The notes beneath the pieces were generated by a model. It was not told where the DNA came from, searched no databases, and was given only the letters and a program-made list of their open reading frames with translations. This document shows positions 1 through 10,782 of a DNA stretch of 64,000 nt, in pieces. The position numbers and the translations under genes are program-made. Source of the DNA: Arabidopsis thaliana. Taxonomy: Eukaryota; Streptophyta; Magnoliopsida; Brassicales; Brassicaceae. The DNA lies in NCBI RefSeq assembly GCF_000001735.4, contig NC_003070.9, forward strand, positions 2,294,001 to 2,358,000, read 5' to 3'. Each line of letters opens with the position of its first letter. The first letter of the stretch is position 1.

Positions 1-350
1 ATGATGATGACGAGTTGGACGACCTAGAAAGTGGCGAGGATATGAACACACAACACCTGGTTTTAGCTCAATTTGACAAGGTAATGACTCTCCTCTATAT
101 ACAGGTTCTGGATTGTGTTTTTCTGCACGTGACTCTAATCACAGTAAGACATGTTTGGTGTTGTAATTAGGTGACGCGCACAAAGAGCAGGTGGAAGTGC
201 AGTCTGAAAGACGGGATCATGCATATAAACGATAAGGACATTCTCTTCAACAAAGTAATTTGTGCCTCCCAAATAACGTTGGAGCTATTCTGGTAACGAT
301 AATACTAACACTCTCTACCTTTTCAGGCAACAGGCGAGTTCGACTTCTGA
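1..350 (+). CDS. TFIIA large subunit, 3' end only (copy 1)
   Basis: This is the C-terminal end of a transcription factor IIA large (alpha/beta) subunit, a nuclear general factor that stabilises TBP on the TATA box. The gene is cut by the left window edge. Visible exons are 1-80, 171-254 and 327-350, all with GT-AG borders, ending in TGA at 348-350. The peptide runs from an acidic stretch (DDDELDDLESGED) into the conserved C-terminal beta-barrel segment (QFDKVTRTKSRWKC, then GIMHINDKDILFNK) and ends GEFDF. It is almost identical to the complete copy on the opposite strand (2706-5215); in the visible part the only residue difference I see is T for A just before GEFDF. The start, N-terminal helices and promoter lie outside the window. 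Confidence 0.93.
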
Positions 351-727
351 TCTTGACACTAGTAATGCTTCTAGGAAAGTCAGAGTCCTTCAAATGTCGG
401 ATGTCTTTCTTTGTACCTTATGATTTAGACCGACCTCCGAGTGAGAGACATGATTATTTATGGGAATATGTACTCTGGTTGGCTTGTTGTACAAAAAGAA
501 CAGATTTTTCCGGCCGAAGAAGGCTTATCAACTTTGACTTGTTTCATGAGTTTTATATTCTCGTTCACACAATGGAAATTGACTTTTCAAAAGCTGGATC
601 TTACTTACAATTATATGTAGCCCTCTCTTATTACAGGCTTACAGCATCTTAAGAAATGGGTTTGTACAAGACTATTGAAAAGCACTAAGACAGTAAGACC
701 ATCCTAAATGCTAAAAGCCTAAAACCC
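351..727. other. Shared 3' flank between TFIIA copy 1 and the small gene
   Basis: The interval between two convergent stop codons is most likely the overlapping or abutting 3' UTRs of TFIIA copy 1 (+) and the small unknown gene (-). It has an inverted counterpart at about 2354-2705. An open frame runs through 260-652 on the plus strand, but it crosses the last TFIIA intron and its 3' UTR and is not preserved in the mirror copy, so I do not call it a gene. Confidence 0.6.
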
Positions 728-1105
728 TTACTGTGAATGGTCTACAAGCACGAACTTGGTCTGAAACATATTCATGAGAGCCATCTGGTTGCTATGGTCG
801 GCCTTGGCTGAATATTGCGGCCCTTCCTTCTGGTCCATTGACGGCTGAGATCCGTTCTTTTCAGTTAATCCCACCGGTAACATGGAATCGTCCCCTTCTT
901 TAGAGAGAGAAGAGTGCGGACTTGGAGACACAAAAAGAGGTGAAAGCAGAGGAATAGCTGTCGTTCCAACCACATCAGAAGACTGCTGTAAGAAGGGGTT
1001 CTCGGGAACAAGGCCTAGATGCAGAGCCGTGGGTGCTTGCTTCTGCAGTCTAGTGGGTGATCTCGGGGACTCACTTTTCCCAAACATGTTCACACTGTTC
1101 TCCAT
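728..1105 (-). CDS. Small unknown protein, paralogue A (125 aa)
   Basis: This is a single-exon frame of 125 codons that I do not recognise by function. The ATG at 1103-1105 is chosen because it aligns with the start of the inverted paralogue at 1934. Conserved blocks are NMFGKSESPR near residue 6, a Pro-rich VPENPFLQQS block, PLLSPLFVSP, a Ser-rich HSSL..EG segment and a C-terminal NMFQTKF.LVDH.Q. There is no signal peptide, membrane segment or catalytic motif, and the composition (Ser, Pro, Gln) suggests a largely disordered protein. Coding conservation between the paralogues, with only in-frame length change, argues that it is real. It sits convergent with TFIIA copy 1 and head-to-head with paralogue B. 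Confidence 0.75.
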   Translation of the reverse strand: MENSVNMFGKSESPRSPTRLQKQAPTALHLGLVPENPFLQQSSDVVGTTAIPLLSPLFVSPSPHSSLSKEGDDSMLPVGLTEKNGSQPSMDQKEGPQYSAKADHSNQMALMNMFQTKFVLVDHSQ

Positions 1106-1933
1106 CACGATTCAGACTCAACGATTAAGGGAATGAGCATAAAAGCAAAAACGAGAGAAGGAAAGAGGAAGATGGAAAGAGTGATGTAAAGAGGAGATTA
1201 AAAGGGAGAGAGGTTTTGGTGTGTTGTCAATGAGGGCGCAAAAGTAGCGTTCGGTTATGGTGGAACATGTGGAAGACATAGGAAAGAGCTGTTACTTTGA
1301 AACGGTCATTAACTAAACTAAAAAAAAGTTGCCTCCTTTGTTGTTGGCTTGTTGCTTTCTTCTTTTGGTTCTTCTACTTTCTCTACTCTATACATTATGT
1401 TGTTGGCTTCGGTTACTTGCGCTTAGGATCCTTTGGATAAAAGGCCAAAATTAAGGTCAACGTCTTTTAAGATAGTTTTCGTTTGTTGAGAGCGTTTAAA
1501 TCCTCCAACATTAACATTCATAAAAATAAAAAAAAATATTACATTCAACAATGAAGAGGCGAAGTGGTTGTAATGTGCACAAAAACGCCCAAAGCAAGTA
1601 AGCAACAATAATACGTTGACCTTTGACCAAAACTGTATGATGGCCAAAGGGCACAAGTAACCGAAACCAACAGAGTGGAGAGAGTAGAACCACAAGAAGA
1701 AAGAAAACAGAGGAGGCAACTTTTTTAGTTTAGGTAATGACCGTTTCAAAGTAACTGCCATTTTCTATTTTCCTTCACATGTTGCATCATAACTAAAAAA
1801 ATTAATGACCGTTTCTTTTGCGTCCTCATTGACGACAACACACACAAACCTCTCTCCCTTTTTTTCTCCTCTTCACAACACTCTTTTCTTGATTTTTATA
1901 CGCATTGGCTCAATTTTGAGTCTGAATCTCGTG
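1106..1933. other. Bidirectional promoter interval at the palindrome centre
   Basis: This interval lies between the divergent start codons of the two small paralogues. Both halves carry inverted matching segments: a block with TTACTTTGAAACGGTCATTA at about 1291-1310 has its mirror at about 1736-1755, and a TTCTTCTTTTGGTTC-type tract also occurs in both. The unmatched centre is roughly 1425-1640. An open frame at 1423-1761 (-) begins with a true ATG, but it lies across the arm and spacer and its composition looks like non-coding AT-rich DNA. Confidence 0.55.
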
Positions 1934-2353
1934 ATGGAGAAGAGTGTCATCATGTTTGGGAAAAGCGAGTCCCCGAGATTACCGACTAGGCTGCAGAGGC
2001 AAGCTCCCGCGGCTCTGAATCTTGGTCGTGTTCCCGAGAATCCCTTTCTGCAGCAGTCTGGTGATGAGGTTGCAGGTGCACCTATTCCTCTGCTTTCACC
2101 TCTCTTTGTGTCTCCAAATTCGCACTCTTCTCTTCCTAGAGAAGGGCAAGTAAATCCAAACTCGCAAGCTTCTCCCACTAGAGAAGGGCACGATTTTACG
2201 TTTCCGGTGAGTCTTACTGAAAAGAAAGGATCTCAGCCTTCGATGGACCACAAAATAGAGTGGCAACATTCGGCTAAGGGCGACCACAGTGACCAGATGA
2301 GTCTCTTAAATATGTTTCAGACCAAGTTCCTGCTTGTAGATCATCCACAGTGA
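1934..2353 (+). CDS. Small unknown protein, paralogue B (139 aa)
   Basis: This is a single-exon frame of 139 codons, the inverted paralogue of 728-1105, starting at the homologous ATG (1934-1936). An in-frame ATG further upstream at 1805 would add 43 residues. They have no counterpart in paralogue A and lie in presumed promoter/5' UTR, so I reject that start. It shares NMFGKSESPR, VPENPFLQQS, PLLSPLFVSP and the C-terminal NMFQTKF.LVDH.Q block. It is 14 codons longer because the NSHSSLPREG segment is followed by a second, similar unit (NSQASPTREG). The function is unknown. It converges on TFIIA copy 2. Confidence 0.75.
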   Translation: MEKSVIMFGKSESPRLPTRLQRQAPAALNLGRVPENPFLQQSGDEVAGAPIPLLSPLFVSPNSHSSLPREGQVNPNSQASPTREGHDFTFPVSLTEKKGSQPSMDHKIEWQHSAKGDHSDQMSLLNMFQTKFLLVDHPQ

Positions 2354-2705
2354 GGGTTTTAGCATTAACCCATGGTCTCTTGATGTTTTTCAATAGTTTT
2401 CTTGTTAACCCATTTTCTCAAGATGCTGTTATAAGATATTAGCTAGATACAACTGTAAGCAAGATCCAGTTTTTGGGAAGTTAATTTTCCATTGCGTGAA
2501 AGACAATAAGAGTTCATGAAACAAGGTGAAAGTTGATACGCCTTCTTCGACAGAAAAAACTTTTCTTTTTGTACAACAAGCCAACCAGAGTACACTTTCC
2601 CATGAATACTCATGTCTCTCTCGGTCGGTCTTAAATCATAAGGTAAAAAGAAAGACACTGGACATTTGAAGGACTTTCCTAGAAGCATCATTGCTAGTGT
2701 TAAGA
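2354..2705. other. 3' UTR interval, mirror of 351-727
   Basis: This lies between the convergent stop codons of small paralogue B and TFIIA copy 2. It is the inverted counterpart of the 351-727 interval. I see no independent gene in it. Confidence 0.6.
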
Positions 2706-5215
2706 TCAGAAGTCAAACTCGCCTGCTGCCTGAAAAAGTATACATGGCCTGTGTTAGTATTTTATAGTTACCAGAATAGCTCCAACCTTATTTGGGAGGC
2801 ACAGATTACTTTGTTGAAGAGAATGTCCTTATCGTTTATATGCATGATCCCGTCTTTCAGACTGCACTTCCACCTGCTCTTTGTGCGCGTCACCTGATTA
2901 CAACACCAAACATGTCTTACTATGATTAGAGTCACGTGCAGAAAAACACATCCAGAACCTGTGAATAGAGGAGAGTCATTACCTTGTCAAATTGAGCTAA
3001 AACCAGGTGTTGTGTGTTCATATCCTCGCCACTTTCTAGGTCGTCCAACTCGTCATCATCATCATCTTCGTTCAACAGCTCTTCATCATCTTCAATGATA
3101 TCGTTTTGTACAGCAACAGGAGTGCTCGTTTGGATCTCTAACAAAAAAAAGAGGGAATTTAGCAGATAATAATCATTCACTTACTCTAAAACAATATCCA
3201 ACATTTTTGTTTGGCTTTCCTTACCGTTTGGAGCAGGAGTTCTGGCCTCGTTAAACTCTTCACTGGGTCCTTGATAACTATATATCTAAAACGCAGTAAA
3301 TGAAATTCATTGAATCTAGCAAACGTACTTGGGTGAAAGGGTAATAGATAGTATCTCTAGACAAAAGTTACATGTATGATGGCAAATCCAAATGCAATAT
3401 CTTTGATGGGTAGTGCGGAGGGATCCAGTTGTACTAAGGCAGAAAAGTTTCTAGCTACTGATTTGTGAGCATGTCGAAGAAGTATATATCTACTGAAACT
3501 TTTGACTAAATGAAAAGCAGCATTCTTACATTTGGTGTAGAGAGCATTTCATCATAAGGGTCAGGCATTGGCCCATCAACCTGAGGAATCTTCGATGATG
3601 AGCTGAAGAAGTCTCGTGGTACCTTTCTATCGCCAATAGAGGTTATGCGGAATGCATCACACTCAAAGTTTGCCTGCAAAATTGTGCTCCAATCAGGTGT
3701 ATCAACGAGATACTAAATACATCATTGTTGAAAGAATATAGGTGTTACAAATACTTTCATGATTTTGTTTTTCTGATGTGAGCTATTCCAAATGCAAATG
3801 CAAATGTGGAGTTCTACACACACACCTCAGGGATAGCATCGCCTGCACCATCCTGTTGAGGTATAGATCCACCATTTTGATAATGTCCAGAAGAATCATC
3901 ACGTTTTCGTTTCCCAGAGGATGGCACAAATAAATCCTGGATAAATGTTGATTAAAGATGATAAGTTTCTTAATTCAGGTATAGTCGACTTAAAAGTTAT
4001 GTACAATGAAGAAGTACTTGAGAAGAGCACTAATCAAAATCAATGACGTAAGGGTTGCAAAGAACATATGAAACCCAAACCAAAAAGCCAAACTCACGAT
4101 TCTTGATTAGGTGTTAAGAAGAAATACCTGCGTAAACTGCTGGTTAGAGTTTCCTCTCTCAGGCTCATCACGGCCATCCACATAAGCTAGCAGCAGGCCA
4201 GACATTTATACCCCAAACAAGAAACTGAGACATTTTTCTTTTCACGGAGACATAAAGTACTGGTAAAACTAGTACTTACCAACATTGACATCAAGTCTAG
4301 GATTTGTCCACGGAGAAGGCGGTGGCTGCAATAAAGAAAAAGAAAAAAAAAATCTCAGTTTATGTAAATCAGAAGAACCAGAAAGTAAAAAGTCAATTAT
4401 TTCAGCCTCTGTAAATTTTATGAAACACCGAAATAAGCAGTTGCGTTACACAGTTTCAAAGTTTGATAAGCATAGCTCACCATATAAGGACTAGGTCTTG
4501 CTTTAACATCAATGTTGACTCCATTCTCAGTTCCAGGAGTGGGATAATCACTTGAGCCGGTAGGGATGTTATACATGGATGAGTTATCAGCAGTACCGGG
4601 AAGCGGCGTTGGAAGGGGAGTCTGCAATGGTGTCTGCTCAAAAACAATAAGGATTTAGAGGAAAAACATCTCAAGAGGAAAAGAAGCCAATTGATACACC
4701 TAATGCTCAAATCAAAGATTCAAGAGACTTATGTGAGTTCACTTACAGGAGGGAAGAGCATTTCAGCAGTGGGAGTCTCGTACTCCTCTGTACCTTCATA
4801 AGGAACATTCAAATCATGAGTCAGTGGACCACCAGGTGTTGGCTTCTGAGCCGATGACCTCTCTATTGGTCCATTCAAGACTCCGGCTTGCATCATCTTC
4901 GTCTCCCAAATCTACTCGGACAAAAACACTCGATCCAATTAAGCTCCCAAAATAATGGATTTAAGCAGATGAAATGACGAATTCCCAAAAACCCTAGTTA
5001 CTAAGGAACAAATCCAAAGCCACACACAACATCGAATCCACTAAAGATATAAAAATTCAATCTTTATTCAGCTCTAATTGAAAACTCACTCCTTGAAGCT
5101 CGCTGAGAACACTCTCGCCAGGACCTCCGTTGTTAATGAACTCCTCACGAACTTTGTTGACGACATCCTCGATAACATGGATATACACAGCGCTTGTTGT
5201 CGTTGTTGTACCCAT
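2706..5215 (-). CDS. TFIIA large subunit, complete (copy 2, 375 aa)
   Basis: This is a complete TFIIA alpha/beta precursor, part of the general RNA polymerase II initiation machinery in the nucleus. Coding exons on the minus strand are 5090-5215, 4747-4911, 4481-4633, 4280-4325, 4128-4186, 3826-3936, 3530-3673, 3225-3285, 2983-3137, 2810-2893 and 2706-2729, all GT-AG and in phase, giving 375 codons plus stop. The N-terminal helical domain (MGTTTTSAVYIHVIEDVVNK) is followed by a Pro/Thr-rich linker, a basic GKRKRDD segment, an acidic stretch (EDDDDDELDDLESGED) and the C-terminal barrel ending AAGEFDF. The 5' UTR probably contains an intron, with a donor near 5370. It is the intact partner of the truncated copy at 1-350. 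Confidence 0.95.
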
Positions 5216-7525
5216 AGCCTCTCAAATCTCCTTAATTTAGTTCCGGCGAAAAAACGAATTTCGTCCTCCGGGAATCTGATTTCATCAGAAACAACATTTT
5301 AGGTGAATTTGCCAAATAAATTTCCCCCAGAACAAAAACAATAAACCAATCCAAGCTCGTTACCCTCACCTAGGGTTTCGACCGGAGGCGGTAAGACGAG
5401 TCTGGGAGAAATCGGCCGGCGACGAAGCGTAGACAGAAGACAGGGAGATCAGAGATCGAGAGGAGCGGTCAAGACAGAACAGCAGCGAAGAATATAAATA
5501 GGTTTGGATCAGATCACATCGTAAAATGGACACGTGCCATCATCTCCGCGATAGCGATTTTATTTTCCCACATTTTGTTTATTTATTATTATTGCTTTTT
5601 AAACTCTTTATTAATTTTCTTTTTTAATTTAAGATTTCTTCCGGGATTTTTTTCATTGACATACACATGCGTTTTTTTATTTATAAATTACAACTATAGG
5701 ATTTACGAAATTTAACAGATTTCATAGTATCAGTTTCGCAGGTTTGTTGCATTTTATGTATGGTTCAAAGCAAATTTCTGTTTTACCTATATGATCTATT
5801 ACACAAAGTCGTATAATGTTTTGGGCCCGTATGGGCTCTAAAGCCTTTAACCTTGTGTTATTCCATTCGCTAAAAGACTAGTTTATACTCAAGTGATTTA
5901 TCTCCTTGTTTTAACGTCTAAAAAGATCTTGCCGCAAGGCTAGTTTTTGCCTCGATCAAAACGAACAGTCGCCACAAAAATGCTGGTTCATACTTAGCCA
6001 CTTGGTTCCGCAGTCTCCACCGTTAGATTTCCCAAAATATTCACTCTAACAAAATCCAACGTCTCTATTAACGCCACACATTCTTTTTTTTCGAACTCAG
6101 TTTTTTTTTCGCTCGTAATACAAATCTGTGTAATGTTTCTGACACTGTTCACTTTTTCTCTCTTGTACTTTTGTGTTTGGTTTCTCACCTGAGAAGTCTG
6201 AGTTTCTTTCTTTCATTTTTTTTCGCCTTTTTGTGTATATTTTTTCCTATTAAGAGTTTCTCCGTACGATAAATTGTTATTTTCTTGCAATAATTGAAAA
6301 GGGCTTTTGAATAATTTTGTAACGTGATCACTTATTTTCTGATTACAATCCAAAATTCTTATGATCATGACATTATCGTCAGAGTCAAAAAGAGACAAAG
6401 ATCGAGTGGTTCATAACTTTCCATTGGATTCTTCAATATCTCGAATTCTTTTTCCCCCGGCTATAAAGATAGAAGATTAATTTCATTCATGTCAGTAACA
6501 CGGAACAGTGTCCAAGTACGTACATTCTTATACACTATATAGAAATTCTCTCTTTAACATATAGTATATTACTATAAATTTCTTTTGGATTCATAGATGG
6601 AAATATTTAGGTTAGGCAATAGGGAATCTTCCTTCTATCAAAGAGACAAAATAAATAAATAAAGTAAGAAAACTAATACTGTCACGAGATGCAAAGAGTG
6701 AAAAAAAATAAGTTATATGATTTATGTAACTCATATCTCTCAAAATGAAAAGATTTATGTAACCCTTTAAAGAATTTATTCTGTTTTCGTTGGATTTTTC
6801 TATTCTAAATGGGTTTTGTTGTACTGATTCAGTTAGCCATATATAATAAGAAATGGAAAAAGAAGTTACGATTCCAATATTTGTGGTGTAGGCGAATTTT
6901 CTAATCTACTAGCATGATGCAACTTTATTGACCAGATTATTATCATCATCATCATCATCATAATTGTAAATCCATGACATTAACTAGACCCCATTAAGAT
7001 ATTGTTTCCAAGTCTAATCACGGCTATAAAAACAGCATAAACATTGCAAAAGCCATATGACGACAAATAAATTAGTAAATAAGTATGTGAAAAACACTCA
7101 GATCTGTTGACCGGAAACAAAAGAAACCTCAGATCTTTGACCAAAATAAATTTATCATTGGTAGTTATTATTGAATTTGTTTTCATTATTTTTGCCAGAC
7201 AATGAAAGTGACTATTCGATTTAATCCTAACAAAATAATTGTACGTCTCGACACATCGACCCTCCAGATTGTGGCATATAATTTCACTTTTTTAAAAAAC
7301 GTTCGATGTTTTCAATTTTTTTCTTCATCAGACGACACACTTTAAATTATTTATACCTCTGTATACATGACTCTGTCTTATCAAAATTAATAGTAATATA
7401 TTATCAAAAAAGAATCTCTTCTTACAATGTACTAGTATGGAAACTTGTGGCAACTTAGAGTAGAGAATCAAACTGATCTAATCATTCAAAAAAAGAGAAT
7501 AAAAATGCATGAGATCTATATCTAC
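5216..7525. other. Intergenic, AT-rich; no supported gene
   Basis: About 5216-5500 is the 5' UTR and promoter of TFIIA copy 2. The rest is AT-rich with a short (TCA)n/(CAT)n run near 6941-6960. Frames of 60-70 codons near 5994-6188 and 6980-7186 have no recognisable domains and poor composition, so none is called. Confidence 0.6.
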
Positions 7526-7849
7526 CTAGGAATCATGTTTATGCCAACATACAAGCATAGCCACACACCTTCTCATGATGTAAAACCTTCCCTTCTGTTC
7601 TTTGGCCAAGCTACTGTACTTTTGTGTTATTGACCCTTTCTCTTTTTTCGATGAACTTCTTGAGATTGAAGACGACGAAGATGAAGGCACTGAGCATTTG
7701 GTGGATGAGCTCCGTACGAATGCAGGAGCTTTTGAGGAGGAAGCGCTTGTGGAGAAGCTTCTAGAGAACTTGGATTTAGATGAAGTTGAAGAAGATGAAC
7801 ACGACGCAGCTAATGCATCCTTTTTCGACAGCCTCCACTTCTCGTCCAT
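7526..7849 (-). CDS. RTFL3: DVL/ROTUNDIFOLIA4-like small polypeptide (107 aa)
   Basis: This is a member of the DVL/RTFL family, small plant polypeptides that restrict cell proliferation along organ axes when overexpressed and act at the plasma membrane. It is one exon from the ATG at 7847-7849. A long Ser/Lys-rich N-terminal region of about 75 residues precedes the diagnostic C-terminal RTF domain, seen here as LAKEQKGRFYIMRRCVAMLV followed by CWHKHDS. Only this block of about 28 residues is conserved across the family. I recall this locus as RTFL3/DVL9, and the symbol rests on that recollection. The opposite strand is also open but strongly acidic, as expected from reversing a Ser-rich frame. 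Confidence 0.88.
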   Translation of the reverse strand: MDEKWRLSKKDALAASCSSSSTSSKSKFSRSFSTSASSSKAPAFVRSSSTKCSVPSSSSSSISRSSSKKEKGSITQKYSSLAKEQKGRFYIMRRCVAMLVCWHKHDS

Positions 7850-10675
7850 CTTTGTGTTGCAGAAGAGAGAGGGAGAGAATGAGAGCTTCTGACTCAGATG
7901 GAGGGTTTCTGGTTTTATTTTACTTTTAGTTTGATTGTGAGTTTGTGGTGATTGAGCCAGAAGGAGAGATAGTGATCTAGAGAGATGGAGAGAGAGAGAG
8001 AAAGGGAAGCAAAGAGAGGGATAGTGTCTCTCTGCTTATGTCTACTATATAGTGAATGCTTCCAAAATAACTACTAAGTGGAAATGGTGAAGGCAAGGGA
8101 ATGAAATAGTTTAAGTTTAAATTGTACTCTTAGCTAGCCCGGCTTTGCGTAATGTGCAACTATTATGTAATTAGGATTAATTATTGGAACTCCTGCTCAA
8201 AGTTTTACACCTTATTATACTTTTTTCAAAAATAGTACTAATGATTAGAAAATTACTTTAGTACTAGGAAAAAAAATTCTATACACCTGAGTTAAAAAAA
8301 AAATCAAATGAAGTTAGCTGTATAAAATAAAGTTGTTTTCATGACAGAAAAGCTAAATATTTCATGTTTTCTTGAAAACATTCTATAATTGTTTTTGTCC
8401 CCTAGTAGTTTTAAGAGATAAAGAAAGAATCTACATATATCATGTACAAAAAAGATATGAAAAATGATCAGTGTATATAATTCATTATTTTTTACTACAT
8501 TAATTAATTTGAGTTTTAGTCTTAAATTTTATGTTATAATCATGGTTAAGCAGTTTTCAACAAACTTCGAAGGTTAATTTCCTTCTCAATTATTTTCTTG
8601 TATTTCAGTCCATTGAGTTGTATGAATATTTCTTTACCATATATTACTATGAAATTTTATATTTGATTCGATTACATATGTTTCAAGATAATTCAGTATA
8701 GACCGTAAGACGTGGGTAACCCGTAATCGCATATATTATATGCACACACTACGTTTTGGTGTTATACAAGGACGACGTTGTTAACATAAATCAACCGTCA
8801 CATGAGTGAGAGAGCACAATAAATTTTATCAATAAAACTGACATAGTGGGACAGGAATCACAATGAAATTTGTAGAGGAATCACAATGGAATACTATTTT
8901 ATCAATAAGAGTAAAGCATTTTCACAAAATGCAAGATATATATTTTGGAATCATGCCTACGGCTAAATATATAAGATCCAATTGAAAGAAGAGGGGGGAC
9001 TCAAGTATTCCGCTTAAACACTGTGCCTTGAATAAAACTACTTGTAAATGACAAATTACATCTTTTGGTTAGACGAAACTGAACGTTTTTTATAAGATGG
9101 AAATTATCTTTCATTGGTATAGTGGTTGATGTTAATATAAGAGACATTGTCTCTAATTTGTCTAGAAACGTCTAAATTCAAGGAGCGGACTTGTCTCTCA
9201 AACAATTTAATGAATCAGTGGTCTACAATTCTAAGAGTTTTTAAAATTTTTGAAAACATTAATATATTTTTGTAAGAGGGCCATTTGGGAGTGTTTGGAG
9301 AGAAAGGAGCAGAGAGGGACGGGGGTAAAGTGTTTCTTACGATAAATAATTTGAAATCGGGGCCAAGAGTAGACAGCTTTGGTCTAATAATATTCCACTT
9401 GTTTTTTTCACTTATGTTTTCAAAAAATTATGGCTTTCTCGAAATTAACTCACTCCATTAATTACACTAAATAAACATTGTGTTGTACTTTCTACCATTT
9501 TTTTCAATTGGTAAACTGTCATGTTAGTTCATCCTCTAAAAGTCAGTCACAATCTAATTTCTAGTGTTGACGTCACCATGTTAATCACAGAGATGATCAT
9601 GTTTTCTAGTATGTATATATGAGTACACACATTGTTACTTGTGAAGAGGAATGATAGATTTTGGTGTCGAAATTGCTTGATTTATGAGGGTCAAAGTGAC
9701 CGTTGTTCCAAGTTTGGCTGGTTTATGTGGTCGGATTATAACGTTAAACGCATTTGCGTGGTTGGAAGCATTTATGTGCATGGTTATTAGGACAAGTTGT
9801 TTGTTTTGCTCTTGCGTTAGTTAAACAATCAAACATTTGAATTTTTGTACTTAACAAAGGGACAACAAAAGTTTCAAATCTAGACTCCTTTCTTTAACGA
9901 TATTTGTTCATGGAAAAACATGTTTTTCAATAATCGTGAAATCTTCAATTGGCTCTAATACCATTTCAATTTTCAATAATCGTGAAATCTTCATTAAAGT
10001 GAAATGTGATACATGATTAAGCTTAAATACAAAGAAAACTTAACCAAAGATACTAACCAAACTAAACCATAACTAAAATTATATATATACACTCTAATAA
10101 TGTTAAAAGATTATAGCATCCACAATTCAACAAAAATGTTTTACCCCCACCCACTATATCATTGAATTATGGACCGTCGCACTCTTCTCCGGTCGTGGTG
10201 AACCGGCTTTCAACAGATTAATGTGTTTTCGACTATAAGGTATGCAAAAATTTGCTCCATATGATCAAAGTGACCAAGCAGATTTTGAATCAGTATTGGT
10301 CCTCGGACTAGATATGTATACCACACAACTTTAAGCCAGGACTTGAAGACTTTCTTTAAGAGTTTCCATCCCTCGTTATGCCATATTAACCCACATAGCT
10401 TTCAATTTATTCTTGGAGAGAAAATAACTAGTGTAGCGGTTATGAAAACTTAAAACGCGTCCATGACTACAAATAATACAAAGACCATTTCTATATTAAA
10501 TATAGAAAAACACTTATATTTTTCCCAACCTGACAGAAAACAAACAAAACAAAAAAGGAATAATTAACATCAAAAGTTCAAAACCAAACTAGTTCAACAT
10601 AAAGTTCATACAAACATTGTTCTGCGTATCCTACATGACTACATCCAAAAAAAGAAGCCGAAACACTAAATATAT
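7850..10675. other. Long AT-rich intergenic region
   Basis: Nearest RTFL3 is its purine-rich 5' flank with a (GA)n run near 7984-8002. No gene, RNA gene or complete transposon is apparent. There is a 24-bp direct repeat at 9924-9947 and 9970-9993. Between the copies is a sequence resembling a degenerate initiator-tRNA primer-binding site. A short near-repeat of GGAATCACAATG occurs near 8855 and 8877. Confidence 0.55.
9924..9993. repeat. 24-bp direct repeat, two copies
   Basis: The same 24 bases occur at 9924-9947 and 9970-9993, a 46-bp period. The 22-bp spacer contains TTGGCTCTAATACCATTT. Its reverse complement differs at one position from the usual plant retrotransposon primer-binding site (TGGTATCAGAGC). 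Confidence 0.8.
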
Positions 10676-10775
10676 ATACACACACACCAACGGGACAATA
10701 TAAGTCACAGAGGAGTCACAATCTAATACACACACACCAACGGGACAATATAAGTCAAAGAGGAGTCACAATCTA
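10676..10775. repeat. 50-bp tandem duplication in the SMR5 3' flank
   Basis: Two head-to-tail copies, 10676-10725 and 10726-10775, differ at one position (C at 10708, A at 10758). Each carries a CACACACACC stretch and AGAGGAGTCACAATCTA. The second copy ends 8 bp before the SMR5 stop codon, so both copies should lie in the SMR5 3' UTR. Confidence 0.92.
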
Positions 10776-10782
10776 AGCGCAA

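Larger units (their letters stand above)
1..3060. repeat. Large inverted duplication (palindrome), both arms genic
   Basis: Positions 1 to about 1420 reappear in reverse complement at about 1640 to 3060. Paired landmarks: TFIIA stop codons 348-350 and 2706-2708; the 84-base exon 171-254 and 2810-2893; small-gene stops 728-730 and 2351-2353; small-gene starts 1105 and 1934. The sums of mirrored coordinates (3039-3081) vary only through small indels. Copy 2 of TFIIA continues to 5215, so the left arm probably extends beyond the window. Coding parts are near-identical, while UTRs and introns have diverged moderately. Confidence 0.9.

Noticed and set aside
260-652. 130-codon frame on the plus strand
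   Set aside because: It spans the last intron, last exon and 3' UTR of TFIIA copy 1 out of frame, and the mirror copy does not preserve it.
1423-1761. 112-codon frame with an ATG at the palindrome centre
   Set aside because: It lies across the arm/spacer border in promoter-like DNA, and there is no counterpart in the other arm.
1805-1933. Upstream in-frame ATG extending small paralogue B to 182 residues
   Set aside because: The added part has no homologous coding sequence in paralogue A and lies in the presumed leader.
7602-7892. Acidic 96-codon frame antisense to RTFL3
   Set aside because: The Glu/Asp richness is what a reversed Ser-rich frame produces; the RTF domain on the other strand is diagnostic.
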